64,000 bases of DNA from an uncultured Erythrobacter sp. (GCA_947502305.1 CANMZA010000001.1:2092171-2156170), one strand, 5' to 3'. Positions 18,681 through 29,061 are shown, counted from the first letter of the stretch. The notes: a model not told the origin generated them from the letters alone. Numbers and translations: made by a program.

Positions 18681-18913
18681 GCTGCGCCCCCGATCGGCTC
18701 GGACTGCGCATAATTATAGGCGCTCATCCCATCACCGATAACGGTCAGAGTGAGCACCGCGCCTTGCGCGCTTGCCAATCTCGCACACCGCAAGAGATCG
18801 TCTTGATCAATCTCTTCTCCCATTTCAGGCCAGCCGGTGCCAGCATCGAGCAAGCTGGTTGTGACTTTCAGGCCGTCAGTGTGGGCCAAGACAACTAGGT
18901 TGAGTGATCTCAT
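18677..18913 (-). CDS. Hypothetical protein in vapE operon
   Basis: ORF overlaps vapE start and upstream gene stop by 4 bp (translational coupling). Confidence 0.65.
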   Translation of the reverse strand: MRSLNLVVLAHTDGLKVTTSLLDAGTGWPEMGEEIDQDDLLRCARLASAQGAVLTLTVIGDGMSAYNYAQSEPIGGAA

Positions 18914-19218
18914 TTCAGCACCTCCCAGCCAAGCGCGGTAATGCGTTGCACCGCCCCGCTTTTGCCAGATGGTTTGCGGCGGCGTTCGCCTGTGCTTTCG
19001 ACAAGGCCCAGGGCCCGAAGTTCGCTAATTCGCGGCTGGATTGACCATCGGGATTCCTCCATCCGGTCAATCAATTCGAGTGCGGTTAATTCGCCATGCT
19101 TTGCAAACGCTTTCAGCACTCGGCGCCGTAGATGGCTTGTGTGCCCTGCGATTGATGCGGCTGCTGCCTGTGAGGTGCCCTCAGTGCCTTTGCTGCCGGG
19201 GTGTTCGGGGTATCTCAT
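18910..19218 (-). CDS. Winged-helix DNA-binding protein
   Basis: SHLRRRVLKAFAKHGELTALELIDRMEESRWSIQPRISELRALGLVESTGERRR; 4-bp overlap with 18677 gene. Confidence 0.72.
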   Translation of the reverse strand: MRYPEHPGSKGTEGTSQAAAASIAGHTSHLRRRVLKAFAKHGELTALELIDRMEESRWSIQPRISELRALGLVESTGERRRKPSGKSGAVQRITALGWEVLK

Positions 19219-19366
19219 AGCCGTGCCTCCCCGATTGCGGTTGGCGACGTAAGGGCTTGCAATTGAGCCTTTATAGGTGTATCTGCGAAGCAGGATTTAT
19301 GCGGCGTCGTAATTGCGTTTTTCCTAGCCCCGGCCTGCCAGCCGGGGTTTCGCATTTTTTGGGGCC

Positions 19367-19570
19367 TCATTGTGCTGGTGCCTCTTCGATCAGCCGGCGC
19401 AATGAAGCTGCGGTGATGAGCGAGCGCGAATAGACCTTCCGCCGCTCAAGACGCCCTTCATTTACTAGGCGATATATGGACGTTAAGCCCAATCCAGAGA
19501 CGCGCGCGGCGTCTTTGGGCGAATATGCGATGGCTTCGTTTAGCGGTGTTGCGGGGTCAAAGTGTGACAA
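19367..19570 (-). CDS. AlpA/excisionase-type helix-turn-helix protein
   Basis: AIAYSPKDAARVSGLGLTSIYRLVNEGRLERRKVYSRSLITAASLRRLI. Confidence 0.8.
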   Translation of the reverse strand: MSHFDPATPLNEAIAYSPKDAARVSGLGLTSIYRLVNEGRLERRKVYSRSLITAASLRRLIEEAPAQ

Positions 19571-19639
19571 TAGTTTTGCTCCGTTAGTCTGTGAACAGCT
19601 ACGGAATTAGTGCGGGCTTTAAGCTGCCGCATTCTAAAC

Positions 19640-20206
19640 CTATCGGGTAGCTTTACCCCTCTTTTGACGGCCTGCCTTTTTGCGCGCTTTTTCCATCTCG
19701 TGGGAATGAAACATGTTCTCAAGGCCCTCAACGGACAGAGACTTTAGTAGCTCTGTTTTTTGCGCTTCTTGAACCCACTTACTGCACTTACGGCTGTAGG
19801 TTCTTGCGTCCCGACAGGTTTCATATGACTTGCCAATTTCGCCGCTTACGATTGTGGTGGCCTTCACCACGGTCATTGTTTTGGGCTGGCCACCCTTTGC
19901 CGCACCAGCCGCAACCAAAGCCTCAATCTCTGCGGCAATTTCCATATCGCGCCGGCGCTTTTCCAGACCCTTAAACCTATCCAGATTTGCGCCGCCGCCT
20001 TCAAGCACCAATCTAGTGCCGTCAACTGTGCCTTGCTCAAATGCTTCGGCCATAACCTCTCGGACCACTGGGTGAATTGGATCATCCGAGCGCAGCAAAG
20101 CGGCAATGGTTTTCCGGGCATCTGCACTGTAGTTTTTGAGTGCAAAGAACGCAGCCCGGTTTAACGGGGTTTCTTGCTCGTAAGGATCGCCTGCCATAAT
20201 CCGCAC
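19640..20206 (-). CDS. Hypothetical backbone protein
   Basis: 188-aa ORF (MRIMAGDPYEQETPLNRAAFFALKNYSADARKTI...) consistent with backbone orientation. Confidence 0.55.
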   Translation of the reverse strand: MRIMAGDPYEQETPLNRAAFFALKNYSADARKTIAALLRSDDPIHPVVREVMAEAFEQGTVDGTRLVLEGGGANLDRFKGLEKRRRDMEIAAEIEALVAAGAAKGGQPKTMTVVKATTIVSGEIGKSYETCRDARTYSRKCSKWVQEAQKTELLKSLSVEGLENMFHSHEMEKARKKAGRQKRGKATR

Positions 20207-20715
20207 CCATGCGGCCCGCTAAAGGGACCGGGGAAACGCAAGCGGGTAGTTTGCGCGTTCGGGCCGTCACCCTATCCCCGGCTTGATAAAATGGAACGTG
20301 CCACTTTGCTGAATCCATAGGGAGTATCCAAATTACGCACAACGCGGCAACAATGTCTGCTAAGTATCGTTTCAAATTCTGTGCGAATGTCCGGAACTGG
20401 GCCGGATGCTGACCGTCGGCTTTCCGAAGGGCAGATACATCAACCAGACATTCCGCTCCCAGCCCACTTTTAGCCATGGCCCAACGCCTGAATGTGGGGG
20501 TGAAAGCGGACCTTCCTTTCGCTGGATATAGTCTTGGAGGCTACGGGCATTCATGCCAACTTCAAGCGCAAAAGAAAAAGATCATTGCTTGTTGTATCGC
20601 TGACCGAGAACCTATTCATGTCCAGTAAGGCAATATGGATGCTGGTAAAGCTGCAGTTCGCCAGAAACCTCGAGGTGAGAGCCAGCATAAAGCTCACGGG
20701 TAATTGGCTCTAGTT

Positions 20716-21333
20716 CTAACTGTGGGTCGTGCCGGCTTCGTCATGCTTATCCTTGTGCGCATCGCGCAGGATATCGATCCCGCCATAGATCGCGATCCCG
20801 GCAACAGCGATGCCGACCAATAGATCTGGCCAATTCGCGCCAGTAAGCATGACGACCAGCCCTGCGACAATAATCCCGCCATTTGCTACAAAATCGTTGA
20901 AGCTAAAAGTCGTTGCGGCACGCAGACTGACGTCTTTCTGCTGGAGGTTTTGAAGCAGGCGGAGGCAAATGAGGTTCACTACGGCTGCGATCGCAGCCAT
21001 GGCCATCATTTCGATGCCGCCAGGGTCGGAGCCCTCCAGAACGCGACGTATTGCATCGGCAATAACGCCAGCGGCAAACAGCAGGAGCAAGCCACCTGAA
21101 AGGCGAGCCGCGTTGCGCTTCCACACTCGAGAACGGCTAAGTGCGAAAAGGCTCAGGATATAAACAAGAGCATCAGATGCATTGTCGAGACCGTTGGCGA
21201 GAAGCGCGTTAGAATCGGCAAGATATCCGACGAACAAGAAACCGACAGCCAACGCGATGTTGAGCCACAGGACAATCCACAGAGTTCGCCGCTTTTCAGC
21301 ACTATCAAGCTCGAATTTATGATCGCCGCTCAT
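20716..21333 (-). CDS. Cation diffusion facilitator family transporter (CzcD-like)
   Basis: Multi-TM protein with NALLANGLDNASDALVYILSLFAL and NDFVANGGIIVAG metal-site motifs. Confidence 0.9.
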   Translation of the reverse strand: MSGDHKFELDSAEKRRTLWIVLWLNIALAVGFLFVGYLADSNALLANGLDNASDALVYILSLFALSRSRVWKRNAARLSGGLLLLFAAGVIADAIRRVLEGSDPGGIEMMAMAAIAAVVNLICLRLLQNLQQKDVSLRAATTFSFNDFVANGGIIVAGLVVMLTGANWPDLLVGIAVAGIAIYGGIDILRDAHKDKHDEAGTTHS

Positions 21334-24300
21334 GGCATTTCTCCGTGACCCTTTGCCTGCTCGGATTTCTCCGCGAAAATCAGGCTCACAATGGCAGGCA
21401 GCACGAACAGTGTGAGCGCTGTTGCCGTTATCAGTCCGCCGATCACAACCGTGGCGAGCGGGCGCTGCACCTCGGCCCCGGTTCCTGTCGCAAGCGCCAT
21501 CGGAACGAAGCCGAGCGAGGCGACGAGCGCCGTCATCAAAACCGGGCGCAGGCGTGCAATTGCGCCTTCGACTATCGCTTCACCAAGCTCCAAACCCTTT
21601 TCGAGCCGCTGCTTGATCGCGGTTATCATGACGAGACCATTCAAAGTGGCCACGCCAGATAGAGCAATGAAGCCCACGGCTGCCGAGATCGAGAATGGCA
21701 TGCCTCTCAGGGCCAGGAAGAAGACACCGCCAGCCAGTGCCATCGGAATCGCGCTGAACACCGCGAGTGCAGATACCCATCCGCCAACGGCCATGTAGAG
21801 CAGTAGCAGGATGACCGCGAAGGCGAGCGGAACCACGATCAGCAGACGTTGCTGCGCTTGCTGCAGGTTCTGATACTGCCCGCCCCATTCGATAAACGAC
21901 GCGGAAGGCAGATCGACGTTTGCGGCCACTTCGGACTGGGCCTGCTCGACAAATGAACCAAGATCACGCTCCCGCACATTGGCGGATACGATGACCAGTC
22001 GTCGTCCCTGTTCGCGGCGGACCTCGGCCAGCCCATCGATGACCTGAAACTCGGCCACCGCGCGCAGCGGAATACTCCCGCCATTCGGGAGGACAATCGG
22101 CAAGGTACCGAGCTGGTCGAAATCGTTGCGATTGGCATCTGACAATCTGACGACGACATCGAACCGGCGGTCGCCTTCGAACACCAGGCCGGCGTTGCGA
22201 CCGCCAAGCGCGATGGCAACGGACTGGGTCACATCCTCGACGCTTAGCCCGTAGCGCGCGATCGTTGGCCGATCGAAGGCGATATCGAGTGTCGGGAAGC
22301 CAGAAACCTGCTGCACCTTTACGTCGGCCGCGCCTTCGACGCCGCGCAGCACGGCGGCGACTTCGTTTGCAGCGGAAGTCATGGCGGTCAGATCATCTCC
22401 GTACAGCTTGACCGCCACATCGCCGCGAACGCCTGCGATGAGCTCGTTGAAGCGCAACTCGATGGGCTGGCTGAACTCATACAGATTGCCGACAAGGCCG
22501 CCCAGCGCCTCTTCCATCTCGCTTACGAGTTCGTCCTTGGAAAGCGAGGGATCGGGCCATTCTGCTCGCGGTTTGAGGATCACATAGGCATCCGAGATGT
22601 TTGGCGGCATCGGATCGGTTGCGACCTCTGCCGTCCCGGTGCGCGAAAACACCAGCTCGACCTGTGGGAATTGTGTGAGGCGCGTCTCGACCTGTCGCTG
22701 CATTGTGAGCGACTGCTCCAGCGGGGTAGAGGGGATGCGCAATGACTGCACTGCTAGATCACGCTCATCCAGTTGCGGCGTGAATTCGCTGCCAATGAAG
22801 CTGAAGACCAGCGCTGCAAGTGCAAATACGCCGACACCGGTGCCGATGACCGGCCATGGACGGGCCAGGGCCTTACGCAGCAGTGGACCATAGCGTTCTT
22901 TTGCCACGCGAATTGGCTTCACTTCTTTCTCGTTGATTTTTTTGTTCAGCAAGAGAGCGATCATCGCAGGGACAAAAGTCAGTGACAGGATGAAAGCCGA
23001 AGCCAGGGCAAGCATGACGGTGATGGCCATGGGCGTGAAGGTTTTGCCCTCAACACCGGTGAAGGTGAGAAGAGGCGCAAAGACCAGAAAGATGATCGCC
23101 TGACCGTAGACGGTCGGCTTGATCATCTCATGCGCCGCTGCGCGGGTTTCTGCGAGGCGTTCACGCAGCGTTAGCAAGCGTCCTTCGTGCTCCTGCCTAT
23201 GGGCAAGGCGTGCGATACTGTTCTCGACAATGATAACAGCACCATCGACGATCAGGCCGAAATCGAGCGCACCAAGGCTCATCAGATTGCCCGATACGCC
23301 GAGCCGGTTCATTCCGATGGCTGCCATCAGCATCGAGAGAGGAATGACCAATGCGGCAATGATTGCGGCGCGTATGTTTCCAAGTAGCAGGAACAGCACG
23401 ACGATAACGAGCAAGGCGCCTTCGACCAGGTTGTTGCGGACCGTCGCGATGGTCGCATCGACCAAAGTGGATCGGTTGTAGACAATCTCAGCCACCACTC
23501 CGGCAGGCAGCGATGCGCGAACTTCCTCAAGTCTTTCTGCAGCGCCAGCGGCAACCGTCCGGCTGTTCTCGCCCGCCCGCATCAGAACCGTTCCGACGAC
23601 CGCTTCATCGCCGTTCAGCGAGGCAGCCCCTGTGCGAAGGTCACCGCCAATTTCGACCGTGGCAATATCGCCAACGCGGATCGGCACGCCTTCGCGTGTC
23701 GTCACCACTGCCTGTTCGATGTCCTGAACGGAAGTCAGCCGGGAATCGACACGTGCCAGAAGCGCTTCGCCAGCACGTTCGACAAAATTGGCGCCTTCCG
23801 CCTGGTTTGCCGCTTCAAGCGCAACAATCAGTTGATCGAGCGAGAGGCCGTAGCCCGTGAGACGATCGGGGTCTGGTTGTACTAGATATTGCTTTGCAAA
23901 GCCGCCGATGGAGTCCACGCCTGCGACGCCGTCGGCAGACCGCATCAATGGCGCAACCACCCAATCCTGCACCGTGCGCAGATAGGCAGCTCTGGCAAGC
24001 TCGGTGTCGAGCTTTTCGCCTCGGTCGGTGACGAAGCTGCCGTCGTTCTGCCAGCCAACCGAGCCGCCTGTTGGCGCATCTGTCCCGTCCGGATGCTCGA
24101 ACTCGATTGTATACATCAAAACTTCGCCAAGGCCGGTCGCAATCGGGCCCATGGACGGTTCCGCACCTGCGGGAAGCGAAGAGGCCAGATTGGCAAGCCG
24201 TTCTTCAACCTGCGAGCGCGCAAAGTAGATGTCGGTGCCTTCCTCGAAAATCGCGGAGACCTGACTGAAGCCGTTGCGCGAGATCGAGCGGGTCATTTCA

Positions 24301-24593
24301 AGCCCGTCGATACCGGCAAGGCCTGTCTCAACCGGGAATGTGACCTGCGTTTCAATTTGTGAAGGGGAAAGCGCCGGGGCTTCGGTGTTGATCTGCACCT
24401 GAACATTGGTGATGTCCGGCACCGCATCAATCGGCAGTTTCGCAAGATTGAAGGCGCCCCAGATGGCTACACCTAGGGCAAGGGCCACGACCGCCCAGCG
24501 ATTGCGCACCGACCAGTCAAGGACGCCGCCAATCAACCCGCCATTGCCATTCGCTTCGGTTTCGAAGCTGTCTTCCATACGATCAATGTCCAT
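21330..24593 (-). CDS. czcA: Heavy-metal RND efflux permease (CzcA family)
   Basis: 1087 aa; DAVPDITNVQVQINTEAPALSPSQIETQVTFPVE and GALDFGLIVDGAVIIVEN typical of HME-RND. Confidence 0.95.
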   Translation of the reverse strand: MDIDRMEDSFETEANGNGGLIGGVLDWSVRNRWAVVALALGVAIWGAFNLAKLPIDAVPDITNVQVQINTEAPALSPSQIETQVTFPVETGLAGIDGLEMTRSISRNGFSQVSAIFEEGTDIYFARSQVEERLANLASSLPAGAEPSMGPIATGLGEVLMYTIEFEHPDGTDAPTGGSVGWQNDGSFVTDRGEKLDTELARAAYLRTVQDWVVAPLMRSADGVAGVDSIGGFAKQYLVQPDPDRLTGYGLSLDQLIVALEAANQAEGANFVERAGEALLARVDSRLTSVQDIEQAVVTTREGVPIRVGDIATVEIGGDLRTGAASLNGDEAVVGTVLMRAGENSRTVAAGAAERLEEVRASLPAGVVAEIVYNRSTLVDATIATVRNNLVEGALLVIVVLFLLLGNIRAAIIAALVIPLSMLMAAIGMNRLGVSGNLMSLGALDFGLIVDGAVIIVENSIARLAHRQEHEGRLLTLRERLAETRAAAHEMIKPTVYGQAIIFLVFAPLLTFTGVEGKTFTPMAITVMLALASAFILSLTFVPAMIALLLNKKINEKEVKPIRVAKERYGPLLRKALARPWPVIGTGVGVFALAALVFSFIGSEFTPQLDERDLAVQSLRIPSTPLEQSLTMQRQVETRLTQFPQVELVFSRTGTAEVATDPMPPNISDAYVILKPRAEWPDPSLSKDELVSEMEEALGGLVGNLYEFSQPIELRFNELIAGVRGDVAVKLYGDDLTAMTSAANEVAAVLRGVEGAADVKVQQVSGFPTLDIAFDRPTIARYGLSVEDVTQSVAIALGGRNAGLVFEGDRRFDVVVRLSDANRNDFDQLGTLPIVLPNGGSIPLRAVAEFQVIDGLAEVRREQGRRLVIVSANVRERDLGSFVEQAQSEVAANVDLPSASFIEWGGQYQNLQQAQQRLLIVVPLAFAVILLLLYMAVGGWVSALAVFSAIPMALAGGVFFLALRGMPFSISAAVGFIALSGVATLNGLVMITAIKQRLEKGLELGEAIVEGAIARLRPVLMTALVASLGFVPMALATGTGAEVQRPLATVVIGGLITATALTLFVLPAIVSLIFAEKSEQAKGHGEMP

Positions 24594-25776
24594 GTTCGGC
24601 CTCCTCCTTCCCGAGTTCGGCTTTTAGGAGAAACGCATTCTCCGTCGCGATCCGCTGGCCTTCTTGCAGGCCGGACACGATCGTGATGCGTCCGCCCGAG
24701 CGTGAACCCGTCACAACAGGCGTTGCCTGAAAACCAGTCTGGGTGCGGACGAACACGACTTCGCGCCCTTCGACCATCTGAACGGCTGCCTCAGGCACCG
24801 AGATGGCAGTCGCATCGGTCTCTCCGGAAGGCCGAATACGCGCCTGAAGAAACGCTCCCGGCTGCAATCCTTGGACCGCTCCGGCTAGGGTGATGATGGC
24901 GGTTGCGGTTCGGCTCTCTGGGTCGAGCGCCGGAGTAACCGAACGCACCCGCCCACCGATTTCGCGGTCTTCGCCAAGCTCCAGCGTTGCCTCGTCTCCG
25001 GGTTTTATCCTTGCCGCATCGCTTGCTGGCAGGGCGACTTGCACCTGCAAGCCGCTGGCATTGACGATCTGAAACATTTCCTCGCCAGCGGAGACATACG
25101 AACCCAATACGATGGGAGCGGCCGTGATCTGCCCGGAAATCGGGCTGGTTACGGCAAGCGACCGACCATCACCACTGACTCCGGCAGCAGAAGCTGCCGC
25201 TTGTGCACGCGACAATTCTGACCTTGCAACTTGCAAATTGGCCTGCGCAGCTTCCAGGTCCTGCCGAGCCGTTACATTGGCTTCGAACAACCGCCTTTCG
25301 CGGTCGTAGAGCGCGGACAGTTCATTTACCCGCGCTCGCGCAGTTGCGACCTGTGACGCCAGACCGGCGGCATCGGCGCTTTCGATCCGAGCAATCGCCT
25401 CACCCCGCCGGACATAGTCGCCAAGCGTCCTATTCACGCTCCGCACGACCCCCGAGGCACGCGCATCGATCCGCGCGCTGGCATTCGGTGCCGCTGCGAC
25501 CGTAGCGGGGAATACGAGCTCTGTAGCAGCGCCAAATTGAACAGCTTCGATTTCGATGGAGGAAGCCTCGATCTGCTCTTCGCTAATCTGCAAAGCGCCT
25601 TCGGAAGCTTCGGTTTCTTTACCGCCTTCCTCTTCGCTATGCCCTTCTTCGCCATGTTCTTCATTCGAATGACCGTCCGCCCCTCCCGGCCAGAAAGCCC
25701 AGGCGGCCACTGCTAAAAGAACAAGAATGCCGATAATTGCGATAAGCTGGTTACGTTTCATGGGAATACGCCTCAC
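24583..25776 (-). CDS. czcB: RND periplasmic adaptor (CzcB family)
   Basis: His-rich N-terminus, barrel-sandwich domain ASARIDARASGVVRSVNRTLGDYVRRGEAIARIES. Confidence 0.93.
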   Translation of the reverse strand: MRRIPMKRNQLIAIIGILVLLAVAAWAFWPGGADGHSNEEHGEEGHSEEEGGKETEASEGALQISEEQIEASSIEIEAVQFGAATELVFPATVAAAPNASARIDARASGVVRSVNRTLGDYVRRGEAIARIESADAAGLASQVATARARVNELSALYDRERRLFEANVTARQDLEAAQANLQVARSELSRAQAAASAAGVSGDGRSLAVTSPISGQITAAPIVLGSYVSAGEEMFQIVNASGLQVQVALPASDAARIKPGDEATLELGEDREIGGRVRSVTPALDPESRTATAIITLAGAVQGLQPGAFLQARIRPSGETDATAISVPEAAVQMVEGREVVFVRTQTGFQATPVVTGSRSGGRITIVSGLQEGQRIATENAFLLKAELGKEEAEHGH

Positions 25777-27011
25777 TGTGCGGTGAGCCAGATGAGCCGT
25801 GCCGCGAGCAGGCCGCGGGACTCTTCTGCCTGAATTAGGTTTTCACGAATGGCGTCGCGCGCTTCGGCAACTGCCAGGACTTCGATCAGCGGAAACCGGC
25901 CATTGCGGTATCCGATCTCGACAAGTCGGAGTGCTTCTTCTGCCTGTGGCAAGGATGCGCTCGAAAGGGTTTCCACCCGCGTTTCGGCAGCCAGATACAA
26001 TGTCCGGGCGCGCTCGAACTCTAGGCGGTAATCCGCCTCGGCAATCGCCTCGTTCGCACTCGTTGCACGGTATTGCGCTTCTGCGGCGGCAATATTGCCT
26101 TGGTTGCGATTGCGGAAGGGAAGCGGAATCGAGATCCCGACGACAAAGGCCTGGTCGTTGCTTTCTTCAAAGCGACGCACGCCCGCTGACAGCGTAGGGT
26201 CGGGTACGCCGAGAGAACGCTCCCGGGCGATTTCTGCCTGCGCAAAGGCAGTCCTCGCACCTGCAATTCGCAGCGGCAAAGCATCATCCGAAACGGGCGG
26301 TGCAAGGGGTGGTGACAGGTTGGGAAATGCGCCAGCGACAGATGGGGTGTTTTCACCAGAAACCCATAGTGCCGCGAGCGCCTGACGAGCCGCCCGATCA
26401 TCGGCTGCGGCGGCCTGCAATTCGGCCTCCGCTTCGGCAAGCGTAGCTTCAGCGCGCATCGCGCGAAGCGGCGGCTCTCGCCCCACTTCGACGAGAACAT
26501 TAGCAATGCGGGCGAGTTCACGGTTACGCTCGACAATTTCTTGCGCAAGGGCAAGGCGCTGACCAGCTGCGACAGCTGCGACATACCGTTCCCGGACATT
26601 GAGGGCGAGCTGAGAGAGGGCAAACTCGCTCTGCAAACCGGCGAAATCAGCCGATCTACGCGCGCTCTCGATCCGTGCGCTGCGTTTGCCACCGAGTTCG
26701 AGCTGTTGCCCGATTGCCAAAGTGTATTCAGTCGCCCGCAAGCCGGAGAAAGCCCCGGAGCCCGCAATATTCTCGGCCTCAAATGATAACTCCGGGTTGG
26801 GCCGCAGACGTGCTTGATCGACTGCCGCGCGTGCGGCCTCCGCTTCTGCCTGAGGGCCATAAACCCGTGGGTTTTCGGCTGAATCTGTATTTTCCACACC
26901 GCCGACACCCGCTCTTGCGAGCGCCTCGTCGAGGGTAACTATATCCTGTGCCGATATGGGCGTGGCTGTGGACGCAGCAATCAGCGCCGCAGCCAGTGCA
27001 ATGCACCGCAT
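25773..27011 (-). CDS. czcC: TolC family outer membrane protein (CzcC family)
   Basis: RLRPNPELSFEAENIAGSGAFSG...VGISIPLPFRNRNQGNIAAAEAQ. Confidence 0.92.
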   Translation of the reverse strand: MRCIALAAALIAASTATPISAQDIVTLDEALARAGVGGVENTDSAENPRVYGPQAEAEAARAAVDQARLRPNPELSFEAENIAGSGAFSGLRATEYTLAIGQQLELGGKRSARIESARRSADFAGLQSEFALSQLALNVRERYVAAVAAGQRLALAQEIVERNRELARIANVLVEVGREPPLRAMRAEATLAEAEAELQAAAADDRAARQALAALWVSGENTPSVAGAFPNLSPPLAPPVSDDALPLRIAGARTAFAQAEIARERSLGVPDPTLSAGVRRFEESNDQAFVVGISIPLPFRNRNQGNIAAAEAQYRATSANEAIAEADYRLEFERARTLYLAAETRVETLSSASLPQAEEALRLVEIGYRNGRFPLIEVLAVAEARDAIRENLIQAEESRGLLAARLIWLTAQ

Positions 27012-27074
27012 TTTTCATCTCCTGACTGAAACCAATCGAGCGCGCGCGAAGCGGCGCTCGCAACTGATCTGCGG

Positions 27075-27431
27075 TCAGGCTTTGGGGGGCTGTATCAGCA
27101 CCGGGGGAGCACGGGATGCCAGCGACGTGGTCGCAAGCGGCCCTTTCAGCCTATCCGAATAACTGACGGCTGGTTGCAGAAGCAGACCGCTATCGGCCAA
27201 GCTGAAACTGCAATTGTGGTGGTGCGTTGCCGAATGAGCCTGTCCATCATGGTCTGGCGTCGTATCATTTGCATCAAAATGGTCCGCGCCATGCGCGTAG
27301 ATATGATCTGCTGCATGAGCGAAGCCTTCACCTTCCCCGGCATGCACGTCCGGGAGAGACAGAACGCTGCTGAACAAGATCGCTAATACCGCGAGAAAAG
27401 GCAAAATCTTACGTGTCACTTCAGCGAGCAT
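27075..27431 (-). CDS. Small His-rich periplasmic protein, CzcI-like
   Basis: Signal-like N-terminus MLAEVTRKILPFLAVLAILFSSVLSLPDVHAG, His cluster HSATHHHNC, Pro-rich C-terminus APPVLIQPPKA; directly upstream of czcC. Confidence 0.65.
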   Translation of the reverse strand: MLAEVTRKILPFLAVLAILFSSVLSLPDVHAGEGEGFAHAADHIYAHGADHFDANDTTPDHDGQAHSATHHHNCSFSLADSGLLLQPAVSYSDRLKGPLATTSLASRAPPVLIQPPKA

Positions 27432-27496
27432 CTTAGAAACACGTGAAGATTTATACAAGTTTATATCAATGATGGAACTTGGATGGTTGAAAATGC

Positions 27497-27904
27497 TCAT
27501 AGCTGATCGTTTTCCAATCCACGCGCCGCCCATAGCCCTATGCCGCCAAGCAATATCTCGATGAGAGCTTCACGCAGCGGTTGGAAGGCGAGTAGCTCTG
27601 CGCCTTCAATTGAAACAGCGGCAACTCTGCTAAATCCCACGCAGATAAAGATTGCTGCAGCGATCAGGCTTCGTTGGCTCGGAGAGAGGTTGATGCGACC
27701 TCCGAGAATTAAAACGCAGCCTATTCCTATCTCACCGCCTCCGATCATGGCGCGCATGGCCACGCGCGCAGATGGCTGGTCGAGCCCAATCGCATAATAG
27801 CTCATAATTTCCGGCTGAATGAGCGTTGCTATTCCGAGCGCGAGAAAAATGCAGCCCGCAAAAGAAGGGTAAACACGGCCCAGGATTCGATGAAGATGGC
27901 TCAT
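27497..27904 (-). CDS. DUF4345-like small membrane protein
   Basis: MSHLHRILGRVYPSFAGCIFLALGIATLIQPEIMSYYAIGLDQ...; start internal to ORF 27497..28459, coupled to the upstream gene. Confidence 0.65.
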   Translation of the reverse strand: MSHLHRILGRVYPSFAGCIFLALGIATLIQPEIMSYYAIGLDQPSARVAMRAMIGGGEIGIGCVLILGGRINLSPSQRSLIAAAIFICVGFSRVAAVSIEGAELLAFQPLREALIEILLGGIGLWAARGLENDQL

Positions 27905-28485
27905 CACAGAAACCGCCTGGTTTGGCGTTTGTAGTCCAGATAGTCCTGACCGTATTGCTGCTCCAACCATGGTTCCTCGAATACAGGGGCAAGCAAATAC
28001 ATGGCCGCCCAGAGCGCCAACAATATCAAGACAAGCAACGTGTTGGCGAGCAGGCCCCAACCAATCATGCCGACCCATGTTGCGACGTAAACAGGGTTCC
28101 TGCTTATCCTGAACCAACCTTCTGTTTTCAGGCCGTGCTTTTCGCCAAAGGCATTGCGCCAGCCCATCTGGAACGTGATCCAGAATGCGAGTGCAAAGCC
28201 GACAACCAACAGCACTAGGCCCACAGTATATTGGAGCACAGCATAAGCGGGAGCCACAGATGCAAAGTCGAGAAGGGAAAGCGCCAGCAATGGGTAAAGG
28301 AAAAGGCGAAACAGCGCCATGAAGGTGCGGTGCTGCCAACTGTCCCCTGAAGGGGGCGGGAAGAACTGAAACTTTCCGCTCAAGACTGCAAAAATGGAAA
28401 GCCCGATTATCGTGCAAATCGAGCTGGCCGCTAATCCGAACAAACTCCAAGACACCCATGAAGGCAGGTCAATCATGTGCAGCAC
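27904..28485 (-). CDS. Isoprenylcysteine carboxyl methyltransferase (ICMT)-like membrane protein 1
   Basis: WFRISRNPVYVATWVGMIGWGLL...EEPWLEQQYGQDYLDYKRQTRRFL. Confidence 0.88.
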   Translation of the reverse strand: MLHMIDLPSWVSWSLFGLAASSICTIIGLSIFAVLSGKFQFFPPPSGDSWQHRTFMALFRLFLYPLLALSLLDFASVAPAYAVLQYTVGLVLLVVGFALAFWITFQMGWRNAFGEKHGLKTEGWFRISRNPVYVATWVGMIGWGLLANTLLVLILLALWAAMYLLAPVFEEPWLEQQYGQDYLDYKRQTRRFL

Positions 28486-28487
28486 TC

Positions 28488-28979
28488 CTACAACCAGCGC
28501 CGCGTCTGTTTGCGATAGGCTGTAAATGCGCTTCCGAAATTCTGCTCCAGAACTCGCTCTTCAGGGATGATCTGGAGGAGCGTGATAGAGAGGGCGTAGA
28601 GAATTGGTCCGCTGAATGCTGCGAGGTTTTGGAGGGCCAAGGCTCCACCCACAAGCACGAGCAGCATACCTAGATACATCGGGTTTCTGGTAAAGCGATA
28701 GAGGCCTGTTGTGACCAGTTGCTCGGTTTGCTCAGGCGTAATCGGATTTACCGTTGTGTTCGCCTTCCCGAACGATCGAACTGCGAAGAAAAGCACTAGC
28801 GCTCCAGCCGCAATGACCGGAACTGATACCCAAACAAGAGGCACTGATTCGTAAGCAAGCGCGGGCAGGTTTGCCGCTAGAATGTAGCCGGCAAAGCCAT
28901 AGAACGCGAACTGCATCAGGGGCGGGAAATACAGCTTTTTCTGTTTCTTGGATCGCTCTGAAATCTGGGTTTGAGGCAT
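28488..28979 (-). CDS. Isoprenylcysteine carboxyl methyltransferase (ICMT)-like membrane protein 2
   Basis: LYRFTRNPMYLGMLLVLVGGAL...PEERVLEQNFGSAFTAYRKQTRRWL. Confidence 0.9.
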   Translation of the reverse strand: MPQTQISERSKKQKKLYFPPLMQFAFYGFAGYILAANLPALAYESVPLVWVSVPVIAAGALVLFFAVRSFGKANTTVNPITPEQTEQLVTTGLYRFTRNPMYLGMLLVLVGGALALQNLAAFSGPILYALSITLLQIIPEERVLEQNFGSAFTAYRKQTRRWL

Positions 28980-29011
28980 TTTTCGACTCGCTTGATTATG
29001 ATTCGAATCAA

Positions 29012-29042
29012 GTGATACAGTCTACAGCGACTGTAGAGGCAA
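29012..29042 (-). promoter_or_regulatory. MerR-type operator/promoter for the ICMT operon
   Basis: Minus strand TTGCCT-CTACAGTCGCTGTAGACTG-TATCAC: 19-nt spacer containing dyad CTACAG-TCG-CTGTAG. Confidence 0.75.
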
Positions 29043-29061
29043 GCGGGAAAAGCACATTCTT

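Noticed and set aside
19328-19360. CCCCGGC...GCCGGGG hairpin followed by TTTCGCATTTTTT
   Set aside because: Looks like a plus-strand terminator, but no plus-strand gene lies upstream and the minus-strand reading lacks a proper T-run directly after the stem, so it is not listed as a feature.
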